From: Spirochaetota bacterium
GTDB lineage: Bacteria > Spirochaetota > Spirochaetia > Treponematales > Treponemataceae
Assembly: GCA_016285185.1 (NCBI GenBank)
Contig: JAEEQG010000007.1
Coordinates: forward strand, 19,463-83,462
DNA: 64,000 nucleotides
Direction of reading: 5' to 3'
A program made the translations under genes and the position numbers. Of this stretch, positions 14,226 to 22,635 are shown one piece after another. The notes under the pieces were generated by a model. That model searched no databases and had not been told where the DNA came from. It saw only the letters and a program-made list of their open reading frames with translations. Positions within the stretch are counted from its first letter, which is position 1; each line of letters begins with the position of its first letter.

Positions 14226-15371
14226 TTAAAGAATAAAAATTGCTAAAGACTCTATGTGACTAGTCTGCGGGTAGTAGTCGAGGAGACACAGGTTTACAAG
14301 CTTGTAGCCAAAAGAAATTAAATCCTGAGCATCTCTGGCAAAAGTGACAGGATCACAGGAAAGAAAACGAATTTGCGGTATTTGCGAAGCTTTTATCCAT
14401 TCCCGTACGGATTTTTCCATGCCGCTTCTGGGCGGATCTATAACTACTGCATCAAATTTTTGTTTTGAATCAGAAAGTTGCGTCCATTTTTCGCCGCTGA
14501 CTCCGTAACTCTGGTGCCTTATTCCTCTCAGGTTCCGTTCTGCAAGAATAAGGGCTTCTCTGTTGTGTTCGACAAGATACATTTCTTCAAATTGTTCACC
14601 CAAAAAAACAGAGAATGTTCCGACACCGCTGTATATATCGGCACAACGTTTACCGCTAAAATTCACTGTTATGCGGTTTATGGTCTTTTCCAGCATCTGC
14701 AGATTGGATTGAAAGAATCCGCGGACATTAAACTGAATATCTTTTCCGTTTATGTGAACTGTGACAATCTCTTTCTCATTGATAACGGCACCTTCAAACT
14801 TCTTTCTCGGTGCCTTTTCTGCAAGAACTGCCGTTGTAACTTTGCCGTCAGCGCCAAAAACATGTGTGCGTGTACCTTTTGGTACCTGATCCGTCTGCAG
14901 ACATTCGTGTATTTCGGAACAAGCTGTGAGGCAGTCTTTTACTGGAACAATTTGTGATGAGCCGGCTTCTTTCAAACCGCCGTCATGCAACTGAAAACGA
15001 TTCCTGTAACCCCATTCACTGCCATATTCTGTTTCAATTTCAGGAATCTGTTCTTCCTTTACACCTGCACGAATAAGGGAATCTGTTATAATTTCTTTTT
15101 TTAGCTTACGCTGGTATTCGGCACTGGCAAACTGGAGATTACAGCCTCCGCATATCCCATAGTACTTGCATTCCGGCTGTATTCGAAATTGTGATGGAGT
15201 AATTATTTTTTCAAGCTTTGCTTCGATAAAATCGCGCTTTTCTTCCTGTATCTTTATTTGGACTGTCTCACCGGGCAAAGTACCTGGTACAAAAACATTT
15301 TTACCGTTAAGTTTTCCCAATCCGGAACCGCGTGCGATCATTTTTATTATTGTAATTATGTTGGAATCCAT
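14226..15371 (-). CDS. rlmD: 23S rRNA (uracil-5-)-methyltransferase, RlmD/TrmA family
   Basis: SAM-dependent RNA methyltransferase of 381 residues. It has a TRAM RNA-binding domain at about 10-60 (GKNVFVPGTLPGETVQIKIQ), an iron-sulfur motif near 85-95 (ECKYYGICGGC, C-x5-C-x2-C) and a C-terminal methyltransferase fold with DPPRSGM and the catalytic-cysteine block LSCDPVTFARD. This order fits RlmD/RumA; the exact uridine modified is inferred. No clear ribosome site precedes the ATG at 15371. The divergent hydrolase gene starts 35 bases away. Confidence 0.9.
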   Translation of the reverse strand: MDSNIITIIKMIARGSGLGKLNGKNVFVPGTLPGETVQIKIQEEKRDFIEAKLEKIITPSQFRIQPECKYYGICGGCNLQFASAEYQRKLKKEIITDSLIRAGVKEEQIPEIETEYGSEWGYRNRFQLHDGGLKEAGSSQIVPVKDCLTACSEIHECLQTDQVPKGTRTHVFGADGKVTTAVLAEKAPRKKFEGAVINEKEIVTVHINGKDIQFNVRGFFQSNLQMLEKTINRITVNFSGKRCADIYSGVGTFSVFLGEQFEEMYLVEHNREALILAERNLRGIRHQSYGVSGEKWTQLSDSKQKFDAVVIDPPRSGMEKSVREWIKASQIPQIRFLSCDPVTFARDAQDLISFGYKLVNLCLLDYYPQTSHIESLAIFIL

Positions 15372-15405
15372 GTAATATGATACTATATCAAAGAAAGGAA
15401 AAATT

Positions 15406-16335
15406 ATGAAGAGAGAAACTTTTTTTATGCATATGTCCGATGGTAAACAGATTGCAGTTCATCGTTGGTTGCCGGATAAAAAAAGTACCATAAGGGGCAT
15501 AATTCAACTTAGTCACGGTATGAATGAGTACGCTATGCGTTATGACGGATTTGCAGAGTTTTTAACTGCAACCGGTTTTGCAGTGTATGGGGAGGATCAC
15601 CGTGGACATGGAGAGACGGCCGGTTCTCCTGAAGAATTAGGATATCTGGCTGATATGGCGGGATTCCAGAGAGTTGTTCTGGATTTGCGTCAGGTTATCA
15701 AGAGAGCAAAAAATGATTTTCCGGGAAAAAAGATATTTTTGTTCGCACATTCTTTCGGTTCTTTTATAGGACAGAGTTTTATCGAACAGTATTCGTATGA
15801 TATCGACGGCTGTATTTTGTGCGGTACAGCTGGTCCAAGACAGGCTCTGATGTCTTTTGCGAAATTTCTGGCAAAGACATGTATTCTGTTTGGACGCAAA
15901 AAAAAGCCTGCAAAACTGTTGGCAATGATTTCTTTTGCCGGTTATAACCAGCGCTTTCCGGAGTCAGAAGGTAAAAATGCCTGGCTGACAAGGGATTTAT
16001 CTATAACACAAAAATATGCGAATGATCCATTATGCAGTTTTGTTCCCAAAACAATGTTTTATTATGATATGTTCACAGGTTTGCATAGTATTCATAAAAA
16101 AAAGGCAATGAAAGCCATTCCCCGTTCTTTCCCTGTTTTTATGATTGCAGGTGGGGATGACCCTGTCGGCGGCTATGCTAAAACTGTTGAAAAACTGTAT
16201 GAGATATATAAAAATAATGGAATGAGTGATGTTGAATTAAAAGTTTATCCGGGTGGAAGACATGAACTTTTGAATGAAACAAACAAAGAAGAAGTTATGA
16301 ATGATGTTTTGGCATGGATTGATGCCAGAATGTGA
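15406..16335 (+). CDS. Alpha/beta hydrolase, monoacylglycerol-lipase/lysophospholipase type
   Basis: Cytoplasmic serine hydrolase of 309 residues (Hydrolase_4/PldB group). Visible elements are the oxyanion segment LSHGMNEYA, the GEDHRGHGET block, the nucleophile elbow AHSFGS (Ser in A-H-S-x-G), the acid region AGGDDPVGGYA and the catalytic His in GGRHELLNE. No signal peptide is seen. It probably cleaves acylglycerols or lysophospholipids. AAAGAAAGG precedes the ATG. The gene stands alone, divergent from rlmD and convergent with the neuB-like gene. Confidence 0.9.
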   Translation: MKRETFFMHMSDGKQIAVHRWLPDKKSTIRGIIQLSHGMNEYAMRYDGFAEFLTATGFAVYGEDHRGHGETAGSPEELGYLADMAGFQRVVLDLRQVIKRAKNDFPGKKIFLFAHSFGSFIGQSFIEQYSYDIDGCILCGTAGPRQALMSFAKFLAKTCILFGRKKKPAKLLAMISFAGYNQRFPESEGKNAWLTRDLSITQKYANDPLCSFVPKTMFYYDMFTGLHSIHKKKAMKAIPRSFPVFMIAGGDDPVGGYAKTVEKLYEIYKNNGMSDVELKVYPGGRHELLNETNKEEVMNDVLAWIDARM

Positions 16336-16348
16336 GACTTTTGTTCTC

Positions 16349-17446
16349 TCAGTTTATAACATCAGCCCAGACAAGACCGCTGCCGTTCTGTACATCTCTT
16401 GCAAGTTCTGCACCTAATACGGTGTTGTAAAATTCCGGTGAAATCCCTGGAGAAAGAACTTTTTCTGTCCGCAAAACAGCAATGTCGTTTTCTGTTATTT
16501 TTTCTCCCTTACACATGCTCCTCATAAAGTGAATGGAACGGTTTGTCCGTGAGTAGTTTTGTTTTTCTGCGGCTGCCAGTTCTTTTTTACCGGTCCCAAG
16601 TATGCGCAAAACTTTTTCACTCCCATATTCGGAACTCATCTCTGCGGTTATTTCGGCGAAAGAAAGCTTTTCTGCGTGACGAACTGCTTTTACCATTTTT
16701 AAAAAATCATCCGGTTCCAAAGCTACAGGATCGTCAAGCCCTGAATCTTTCCTGCTGAGGCATATATGCTTTTCTATAATGCTTCCGCCGCAGGCAACGG
16801 AAAGTACAGGAACAAGAACCGGATCCATACTGTGATCGCTGACTCCGGCAGGAACTCCGAATATGGCGGAAAGGTTTTCTATCACCTTAAGATTATATTC
16901 TTCTTCCGGAGCCGGATATGCCGTTATACAGTGAAGCAAAGCCCTCGATTTTACGTTTGTTGTTGCTTCAAGAGCTTTTTCTATGTCGGATAGTTTGGAA
17001 ACACCGCTGGAAAGAACCAGTGGAAACTTGTTATAGTTTTCGTTTATACAATGTAAAAGCGGGAAATGATTCAGTTCCGGTGATGCTATTTTTATCAGTG
17101 CGGGATTTATTCCTGCTAGTTCTTTAAGACTTTTCAGTCCAAAAGGAGAGGCGGAAAAAAGTATGTTCTGTTTTTTGCAATAATCTGCACACATTATGTA
17201 AAATTCGGGCGAAGTCTCAAGTTCCATAAATCTGTCGTACAGGGGAATGTTACCTGTAGGGAGTTTTACAAATCCAGTATCGGGATGAAGAATCTCATGC
17301 GCATAAACAATCTGGAATTTTACGCAGTCAGCTCCTGCGTAAATTGCGGCATCTATCAGTTCTTTCGCTTTATCAAATGAACCTCCGTGAGAGGTTCCTA
17401 TTTCGGCAATTATAAATTTATGCGGGATGGATGTAATAAAACTCAT
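16349..17446 (-). CDS. neuB: N-acetylneuraminate synthase family protein (NeuB-like)
   Basis: Condenses phosphoenolpyruvate with an N-acetylated hexose to make a nine-carbon nonulosonic acid. The 365-residue protein has the TIM-barrel start 'HKFIIAEIGTSHGGSFDKA', DCVKFQ, KIASPELNHFPLL and the C-terminal antifreeze-like SAF domain (about 300-365, with RSIHFMRSMCKGEKITENDI). The usual AEIGxNHxG motif reads AEIGTSHGG. Whether the product is sialic, legionaminic or pseudaminic acid cannot be told. No CMP-transferase or epimerase is adjacent. It lies between the hydrolase and tRNA-Phe, outside the large glycan operon; flagellin or surface glycosylation is an inference. Confidence 0.9.
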   Translation of the reverse strand: MSFITSIPHKFIIAEIGTSHGGSFDKAKELIDAAIYAGADCVKFQIVYAHEILHPDTGFVKLPTGNIPLYDRFMELETSPEFYIMCADYCKKQNILFSASPFGLKSLKELAGINPALIKIASPELNHFPLLHCINENYNKFPLVLSSGVSKLSDIEKALEATTNVKSRALLHCITAYPAPEEEYNLKVIENLSAIFGVPAGVSDHSMDPVLVPVLSVACGGSIIEKHICLSRKDSGLDDPVALEPDDFLKMVKAVRHAEKLSFAEITAEMSSEYGSEKVLRILGTGKKELAAAEKQNYSRTNRSIHFMRSMCKGEKITENDIAVLRTEKVLSPGISPEFYNTVLGAELARDVQNGSGLVWADVIN

Positions 17447-17485
17447 GTTAATATTGTCGGATTAAAAGAAAAGGTTTTTGAAGAT

Positions 17486-17516
17486 AAAAAAAACCGTTCC
17501 TGTTTTAAAGGAACGG
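17486..17516 (-). terminator. Intrinsic terminator after tRNA-Phe
   Basis: A seven-base-pair GC-rich stem (17494-17500 with 17510-17516), nine-base loop and eight T residues on the minus strand, directly downstream of the tRNA. Confidence 0.85.
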
Positions 17517-17519
17517 CTT

Positions 17520-17592
17520 TGCCGCCGGACAGAATCGAACTGTCGACACAAGGATTTTCAGTCCTTTGCTCTACCAACTGAGCTACAGCGGC
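17520..17592 (-). tRNA. tRNA-Phe (GAA anticodon)
   Basis: 73 bases on the minus strand fold as a full cloverleaf. The acceptor GCCGCTG pairs with CGGCGGC, the D-loop contains AGCTCAGTTGGTAGAGC, the anticodon loop is CTGAAAA within the stem GGA/TCC, and the T-loop is GTTCGATTC. The anticodon GAA reads Phe codons. The discriminator is A and no CCA is encoded. Confidence 0.97.
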
Positions 17593-17603
17593 GAGATGAA
17601 ACT

Positions 17604-17632
17604 AATATATATGCATAATTAAAAAATGTCAA
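17604..17632 (-). promoter_or_regulatory. Promoter of tRNA-Phe
   Basis: Perfect TTGACA (17632-17627), a 17-base spacer and TATATT (17609-17604) on the minus strand, 12 bases before the tRNA. Confidence 0.8.
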
Positions 17633-17655
17633 TAGTCAGTTTAAAAAATCTGCAT

Positions 17656-19050
17656 TTAATATGCATTTTTATTGATAAATCCCTTGAATATTGTAAGGAA
17701 TATTATTTTTATGTCAAACATAAAAGTCCAGTTTTCTATATAATAAATATCATGTTCGATACGTTTCTCGATTGAAGTATCGCCTCTCCAGCCGTTAACC
17801 TGTGCCCAACCGGTCAATCCCGGTCTAACCTGGTGTTTGACCATGTAACGCGGAATACTTTCCTTAAATTGTGAAACAAAAAACGGTCGTTCCGGTCTGG
17901 GACCAACTACCGACATACTGCCTGTAAGGATGTTGAAAAACTGAGGGAGCTCATCAATGCTTGTTTTCCGCATAAATTCACCCCATTTTGTTTTACGGGG
18001 ATCATCCTTTGTTGTCCATATTGTCTGGCTGTCTTTTTCCGTCTGAACGCGCATAGAGCGGAATTTGTACATCTGGAAGGTCTTTTGATTCAATCCGACT
18101 CTTTCCTGCTTGTAAAAAACGGGTCCGGGCGAAGTCAGCTTTGTCAGTATCGCCGCAATAATCATTACCGGCGAAGAAACAATCAGCGCCAAAGCAGAAA
18201 ACAGAATGTCAAAAGCCCTTTTTATCATTTGATAAAAAGCAAAATCCAGCGGTACATAGCGTGTATCAATTACCGAAAGTCCGTCCAAATCTTCTATAAC
18301 AGGTTTTGAAGGTATGTATTCCGTATAATACGGAATTATCAAAGTTCTTGAACCGCTTTTTTCACACATAGGAAGAATACGGTTCATTGACGAGTAATCT
18401 GCAGGAGAAAGTGCGATAATGACAATATCAAAATACTGATTACGTAAGGTTTCGCTGAGATTTTCAAGTGTGTTTATTATGGAGATTCCCCAGAAATTTG
18501 CCTGGTGAAATTCAAATTCCGAAATAATACCTGAAATTTCATATCCCCATTCAGGATGCTGACGGGTTTTTTCGATGAATTTGCGGCTTAATTCGTTGGT
18601 TCCGATCAAAAGGCAGTATCTTTTGTTGTATCCGTGCTTGCGGTAGTTTGTAAGGATGGCTCTTATGATTATTCTCGAAGTACCTGTAAGCAGGGTATTT
18701 ATGATGCCGAAGAATACAATCAAATATCTTGAAAAGTGAATAATTGACAGCATATAAAGCAGCAGAGTGAGTACAAGCATACTTATTATATTGCTGTAAA
18801 CAATGGATGTAAGTTCTTTTAACAACGGTTTTGTTCTTCTTGAACTGTAAAGACCAAAAGCGGAGTACAAAAGAAAATATGTCGGCATGAGAATAAAAAC
18901 AGGCAGAATCGTTTCAAAAGTTTCAAGGTTGTTGGTTCCGTCAAAAATATCAAAACGGAAAAAGTATGCGATAATAAACGAAAGAGGAATAAATAGTAAG
19001 TCTAAAAATATCTGAACTCTGTTTAATGTTTTTTGGTTTTCATTAATCAT
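17656..19050 (-). CDS. Polyprenyl-phosphate sugar-1-phosphate transferase (WcaJ/PssY type)
   Basis: Initiating enzyme of polysaccharide synthesis: it moves a sugar-1-phosphate from a nucleotide sugar to undecaprenyl phosphate at the inner membrane. The 464-residue protein has four N-terminal membrane helices (to about 120), a CoA-binding-like domain (about 140-250) and the catalytic bacterial sugar transferase domain (about 275-464). That domain shows KRAFDILFS, SPGPVFYKQERVG, KFRSM, RKTSIDELPQFFN, SVVGPRPE and RPGLTGWAQVNG. It is the last gene of the glycan operon, 19 bases after the GT4 gene. The first sugar (often glucose or galactose) is not determined. Confidence 0.95.
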   Translation of the reverse strand: MINENQKTLNRVQIFLDLLFIPLSFIIAYFFRFDIFDGTNNLETFETILPVFILMPTYFLLYSAFGLYSSRRTKPLLKELTSIVYSNIISMLVLTLLLYMLSIIHFSRYLIVFFGIINTLLTGTSRIIIRAILTNYRKHGYNKRYCLLIGTNELSRKFIEKTRQHPEWGYEISGIISEFEFHQANFWGISIINTLENLSETLRNQYFDIVIIALSPADYSSMNRILPMCEKSGSRTLIIPYYTEYIPSKPVIEDLDGLSVIDTRYVPLDFAFYQMIKRAFDILFSALALIVSSPVMIIAAILTKLTSPGPVFYKQERVGLNQKTFQMYKFRSMRVQTEKDSQTIWTTKDDPRKTKWGEFMRKTSIDELPQFFNILTGSMSVVGPRPERPFFVSQFKESIPRYMVKHQVRPGLTGWAQVNGWRGDTSIEKRIEHDIYYIENWTFMFDIKIIFLTIFKGFINKNAY

Positions 19051-19068
19051 AATTTTTTCAAAAGCATA

Positions 19069-20187
19069 TCATAAAAGTCGCTTATCAACAATTGCATAAG
19101 CGTTTGTTACATTATTAAAAACAGAATCCAATGTGAATAAGTTACTTCTTTTTTTGCTTTCTTTGGAGAATTTTTCATAAAGTGTTTTATCACTTATCAG
19201 CTTATTAAGCTTGCTTTCAAACTCTTCTTCATCACCGGGAGAGAAAAGAAATCCGCTTTCTCCGTCAATGATTAAATCCACATGACCTTTTACCCGTGAA
19301 GCAATAACCGGTATTCCGGAACACATGGCTTCCATAATATTGAAAGGCAGACCTTCGCTTTTTGAAGCGGAAATTACGATGTTTGTTTCAGCAAGTACAT
19401 CCTGAATGTTACTTACATATCCGGGTAGCAGTATCCTTTCTTCCAGTTTCTTTTCTTTTATAAGCTGTTTGCAGTTTTCATAGCAGGCACCTGTTCCTGC
19501 CAGCATGACATAAACTGTCTCATTCTTTGCAAGGACAGGCTCCAAAAGCCTGATGAGCGATTCTTGGTTTTTCCTGTTTGAAAACTCCGCCGCATATGTC
19601 AGCAAAACTGCGTCTTTTGGGATATTGAACTCACGTCGGATACTCTGCCCGGAAGAGGCTGGTATTTTATGAGGTTGTATCCCGACTCCGGGAATATTTA
19701 CTATGTTTTTACAAAACTTGTATTTTTTAGCCGCTTCGTAATCTTCCCTGTTCATAGTAATTACCAAGTCTGTAACGTGTGAGAAAAACCTTTCGACAGA
19801 TACAAGAAGCAGTTTTTTCAGCGGTTTGGTGTTCTTTGAAAAAAGATAACCGTGACAGCTGTGAATCATGACAGGGCGTTTCCGAAAAAACAAAAGACCT
19901 GCTCTCGTTACAGCCCCTGCCAGAGTAGCGTTTGATATTACAATATCTATTTGATTTTCCTTTACAAGCTTCCGTAAAAGAAAAATCCCCTTTAGATTTT
20001 TAAGAGGCCTTTTTTTGTCAAAAACAAGCTCGTGCTGAATCAGCGGAAAATCAAAAACGGCCGTTCCCTGCGCCGCAGTGTGAACTTCATAACCTTTGTC
20101 ATAATAATACTTTAAGTACGGTATATGAAACTGTGTAAAATGAGAAACCCTTGAAGCTGTAAAAAGAATTCGAGTTTTGTTTTCCAT
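19069..20187 (-). CDS. Glycosyltransferase family 4 (EpsD-like)
   Basis: Retaining GT-B glycosyltransferase of 372 residues. The N-terminal acceptor domain starts 'ILFTASRVSHFTQFHIPYLK', and the C-terminal donor domain has the GT4 E-x7-E element in SEGLPFNIMEAMCSGIPVIAS. Enzymes with this start belong to the EpsD/CapM-like group and add a sugar to a lipid-linked glycan on the cytoplasmic side. It lies between the initiating transferase and a GT2 gene; the sugar is unknown. Confidence 0.9.
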   Translation of the reverse strand: MENKTRILFTASRVSHFTQFHIPYLKYYYDKGYEVHTAAQGTAVFDFPLIQHELVFDKKRPLKNLKGIFLLRKLVKENQIDIVISNATLAGAVTRAGLLFFRKRPVMIHSCHGYLFSKNTKPLKKLLLVSVERFFSHVTDLVITMNREDYEAAKKYKFCKNIVNIPGVGIQPHKIPASSGQSIRREFNIPKDAVLLTYAAEFSNRKNQESLIRLLEPVLAKNETVYVMLAGTGACYENCKQLIKEKKLEERILLPGYVSNIQDVLAETNIVISASKSEGLPFNIMEAMCSGIPVIASRVKGHVDLIIDGESGFLFSPGDEEEFESKLNKLISDKTLYEKFSKESKKRSNLFTLDSVFNNVTNAYAIVDKRLL

Positions 20188-20193
20188 ATCAAA

Positions 20194-20976
20194 TCAAGTA
20201 AGATAAACTATAATACATTTGCGCAGATATTTAAGACAAGTAGAACCTAAGGCAAGACAGAGCTGTCCCAAATTTATAAATCCTTGTGAAAAAAGCTGAA
20301 GAAAACCCCTCACTTCATCAAGTGTGAGGGCATGAAAATCAGCCGATAGTCCTGAAGATCCGAATGTCCTTTTGGGTGCAAAAAATACAAGCTTTTCATC
20401 TATAAAGACTATTTGATTATGCCGTGCTATCTTTAACCAGAGGTTATAGTCTTCGGCCCTTTTCAGTTTTTCATTGAACAGTATTGGTTGAATTATTTCT
20501 GTCTTTACAAGCACTGATGAGGTAATAACGTGGTTCTTTATCAGCAGCTTTGTATACGGAACAATTTTTGTTGAATTTGAAAAACTGTTTTTTACTGTAC
20601 TTGATGTAGAAACAAAAACAGCTTTTGGATAGTCTGTAAAGGCTTTCAGCTGTTTTTCCAGCTTTTCGGGATGCCACGCATCATCACTGTCAAGAAAAGC
20701 AATATAGGATGTATCAGCCCGTTTTATCCCGTTGTTTCTGGCGCTTGAAGCTCCACCGTTTTTTTGAGTTATGAACTCAATGCTGATTTCTTTGTGCAGC
20801 CCGGCAAATTCACTTACAAGTTTTTCGGTTTTATCAGTAGAACCGTCATTTACTATAATGATTTTTTCGGGTTTTACAGTTTGTGCAAAAATGCTTTCCA
20901 GTGCGGAAATAATTGTTTTTTCTGCGTTATATGCGGGGATTATGACTGTTACGGATGCTGTCAATATGCTGTTCAT
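20194..20976 (-). CDS. Glycosyltransferase family 2
   Basis: GT-A inverting glycosyltransferase of 260 residues. The nucleotide-binding start 'ASVTVIIPAYNAEKTIISA' and the metal-binding block IAFLDSDDAWHPEKL (DxD-like) are clear, as is NGGASSARNNGI. It lacks membrane helices. Its ATG overlaps the stop of the upstream fucosyltransferase gene by four bases (ATGA). The acceptor and sugar cannot be told. Confidence 0.9.
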   Translation of the reverse strand: MNSILTASVTVIIPAYNAEKTIISALESIFAQTVKPEKIIIVNDGSTDKTEKLVSEFAGLHKEISIEFITQKNGGASSARNNGIKRADTSYIAFLDSDDAWHPEKLEKQLKAFTDYPKAVFVSTSSTVKNSFSNSTKIVPYTKLLIKNHVITSSVLVKTEIIQPILFNEKLKRAEDYNLWLKIARHNQIVFIDEKLVFFAPKRTFGSSGLSADFHALTLDEVRGFLQLFSQGFINLGQLCLALGSTCLKYLRKCIIVYLT

Positions 20977-21839
20977 AATTCTATCTTAATCCAGTTTGCG
21001 GGCAGCTCTTTTTTTGTGTTGCCGGCGGTTTTCTTCCAGATTGCGGGTGCAATAACGATTTTTCCGGGATTGGGGTTAAGATACGCCGCCCACCAGCTGA
21101 AAGAACTGTTGGGAATAATATTGTACATGCACCTGCTCATAAGATACATGTCCTGCCATGAATCCCTGCCCGTATTCCAATCTGCATATACTACAGGGAT
21201 GTTGCCTGTATTCAGGTTGTCGCGGCACCATGGAGAATCATCCGAAAAAACAATTATTCTGTCGATTTCTGTCTTGCCCTTTAGGGTTTGTAATGCTTTT
21301 TCATAGTAAGCGAGGTCGCACACGTTAAGAAAACTGTTCATTTTCAAAAGATAGTCTCCGCGACGAATGTGGATTGAAGCTGTTTTAGAAGTTATCTGTT
21401 TTTCTGCTTCGCAGGATTCCGCATTAAGCGGTTTTTTGAATGAAAAAATACTGTTTATGTTTTGTTTTATCGGTTCAAAATATTTTTCGTTCTGCCAGTA
21501 TCCTTCAAAATAGTGGTCGTCTTTGAATGAAAAAACGTTTTTGTCGAATAGTTCTTCGTTTTCAATATAATGTGTCGGTTTGGTAAGGTATTTGCGGCGT
21601 ATCCTGTTCACGAATGAATCCGGTATGGTACCGATTCTTTTAACTTCATCTTCCGCAGCAATAGGCAAATCAATGTTAAAAAGTTCTGCAAGCTCAAAAC
21701 CGTTGTGCAGATTTTCCAGTTTGAAATGTGATATATCAAGGAGAACTTTGTCGTTGCTCAGAGCCTGCCAGGTTTTGGCAAACGCATACTGGAACATCTG
21801 GTTCCCAAGACCACTCTTTATTTTTATGATTTTCATCAA
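20973..21839 (-). CDS. Alpha-1,2-fucosyltransferase (GT11)
   Basis: Transfers fucose from GDP-fucose in alpha-1,2 linkage, usually to galactose. The 288-residue protein has the three GT11 signatures: 'IKSGLGNQMFQYAFA' at the start, the GDP-fucose-binding SIHIRRGDY in the middle, and NSSFSWWAAYLNP near the end. It overlaps the downstream GT2 gene and the upstream second GT11 gene by four bases each. Because bacterial GT11 enzymes build H-antigen-like structures, host glycan mimicry is possible. No GDP-fucose synthesis genes lie in this window. Confidence 0.93.
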   Translation of the reverse strand: MMKIIKIKSGLGNQMFQYAFAKTWQALSNDKVLLDISHFKLENLHNGFELAELFNIDLPIAAEDEVKRIGTIPDSFVNRIRRKYLTKPTHYIENEELFDKNVFSFKDDHYFEGYWQNEKYFEPIKQNINSIFSFKKPLNAESCEAEKQITSKTASIHIRRGDYLLKMNSFLNVCDLAYYEKALQTLKGKTEIDRIIVFSDDSPWCRDNLNTGNIPVVYADWNTGRDSWQDMYLMSRCMYNIIPNSSFSWWAAYLNPNPGKIVIAPAIWKKTAGNTKKELPANWIKIEL

Positions 21840-22612
21840 ATTCGTCTCCAGCCGGATTCCGCCGGAACAAGCTGATTGATCACCTCAGGTCTGTCATTGT
21901 GCCATTTTGCAGGGGTAATAACAGTTTTGTCCGGGTTTTTGTTAAGATAAGCCGCCCACCAGCTGAATGTGGAATTTGCTATTATGTTTGATTTGCAGAT
22001 ACTTTGCAGGTATAAGTCCGATTCAACCGTTGTTCCCGTTACATAAACAAATTCCTCATTCAAACCGGAAAGCATATTCTGCGCATACAGAGCATCGTTC
22101 GTAAATACAAAGAATACCGGTTTTTTGTAAACAGCTTTAATGGTTTCTATTGCCTTTTCATAGTACTCTTTTGTACAGATGTTGCCGTATTCGGCATATT
22201 CCTGAGTGCGCAGATAGTCTCCGCCTCGAATGTGTATCGAAATACTCTCGCAGGATTTTATTTGAGATGTGTAGGATGCTTGTGAAAGCAACTGTTCGTG
22301 AGCAAATGCAAAGTTGGATATATCGACAGATTCCGGAAAACGGTATTCCTGATAGTAGCCGGTGTCCCAGTTACGATTTATATATTTGGCATAGAATTTG
22401 GCAATTAGGAGAGAGAGTTTTGAGCGCGGAATGGTAAAAAGATGCTTGTCTATGTTGAAAACTTCAGGCAGATCAAAGAATGTTTTTTTGCTAAAATTTC
22501 TGTTTAAAATAAAACGCACACGGACTCCCTGCTGCATAAGGAATAAGCCGTGTGCATATTGAAAAAGCTGGTTTCCGATACCAGCATAGATTTTTATATA
22601 ATGAGTTTTCAT
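21836..22612 (-). CDS. Second GT11-type (alpha-1,2-fucosyltransferase-like) enzyme
   Basis: A 258-residue paralogue of the next gene with the same layout: 'IKIYAGIGNQLFQYAHGLFL' at the start and NSTFSWWAAYLNKNP near the end. The nucleotide-binding motif is SIHIRGGDY, where the second Arg of the usual HxRRGD is Gly. This may alter donor binding or specificity. It could be a fucosyltransferase for another acceptor or use a different sugar. It overlaps the following GT11 gene by four bases and follows the HlpA-like gene by 23 bases. Confidence 0.87.
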   Translation of the reverse strand: MKTHYIKIYAGIGNQLFQYAHGLFLMQQGVRVRFILNRNFSKKTFFDLPEVFNIDKHLFTIPRSKLSLLIAKFYAKYINRNWDTGYYQEYRFPESVDISNFAFAHEQLLSQASYTSQIKSCESISIHIRGGDYLRTQEYAEYGNICTKEYYEKAIETIKAVYKKPVFFVFTNDALYAQNMLSGLNEEFVYVTGTTVESDLYLQSICKSNIIANSTFSWWAAYLNKNPDKTVITPAKWHNDRPEVINQLVPAESGWRRI

Positions 22613-22635
22613 ATATGTTTATAATACATGAAAAA

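Noticed and set aside
17638..17670. Terminator of the glycan operon at its 3' end
   Set aside because: Only a five-base-pair AT-rich stem followed by a T run is present, partly inside the last codons; too weak to call. Readthrough toward tRNA-Phe is possible.
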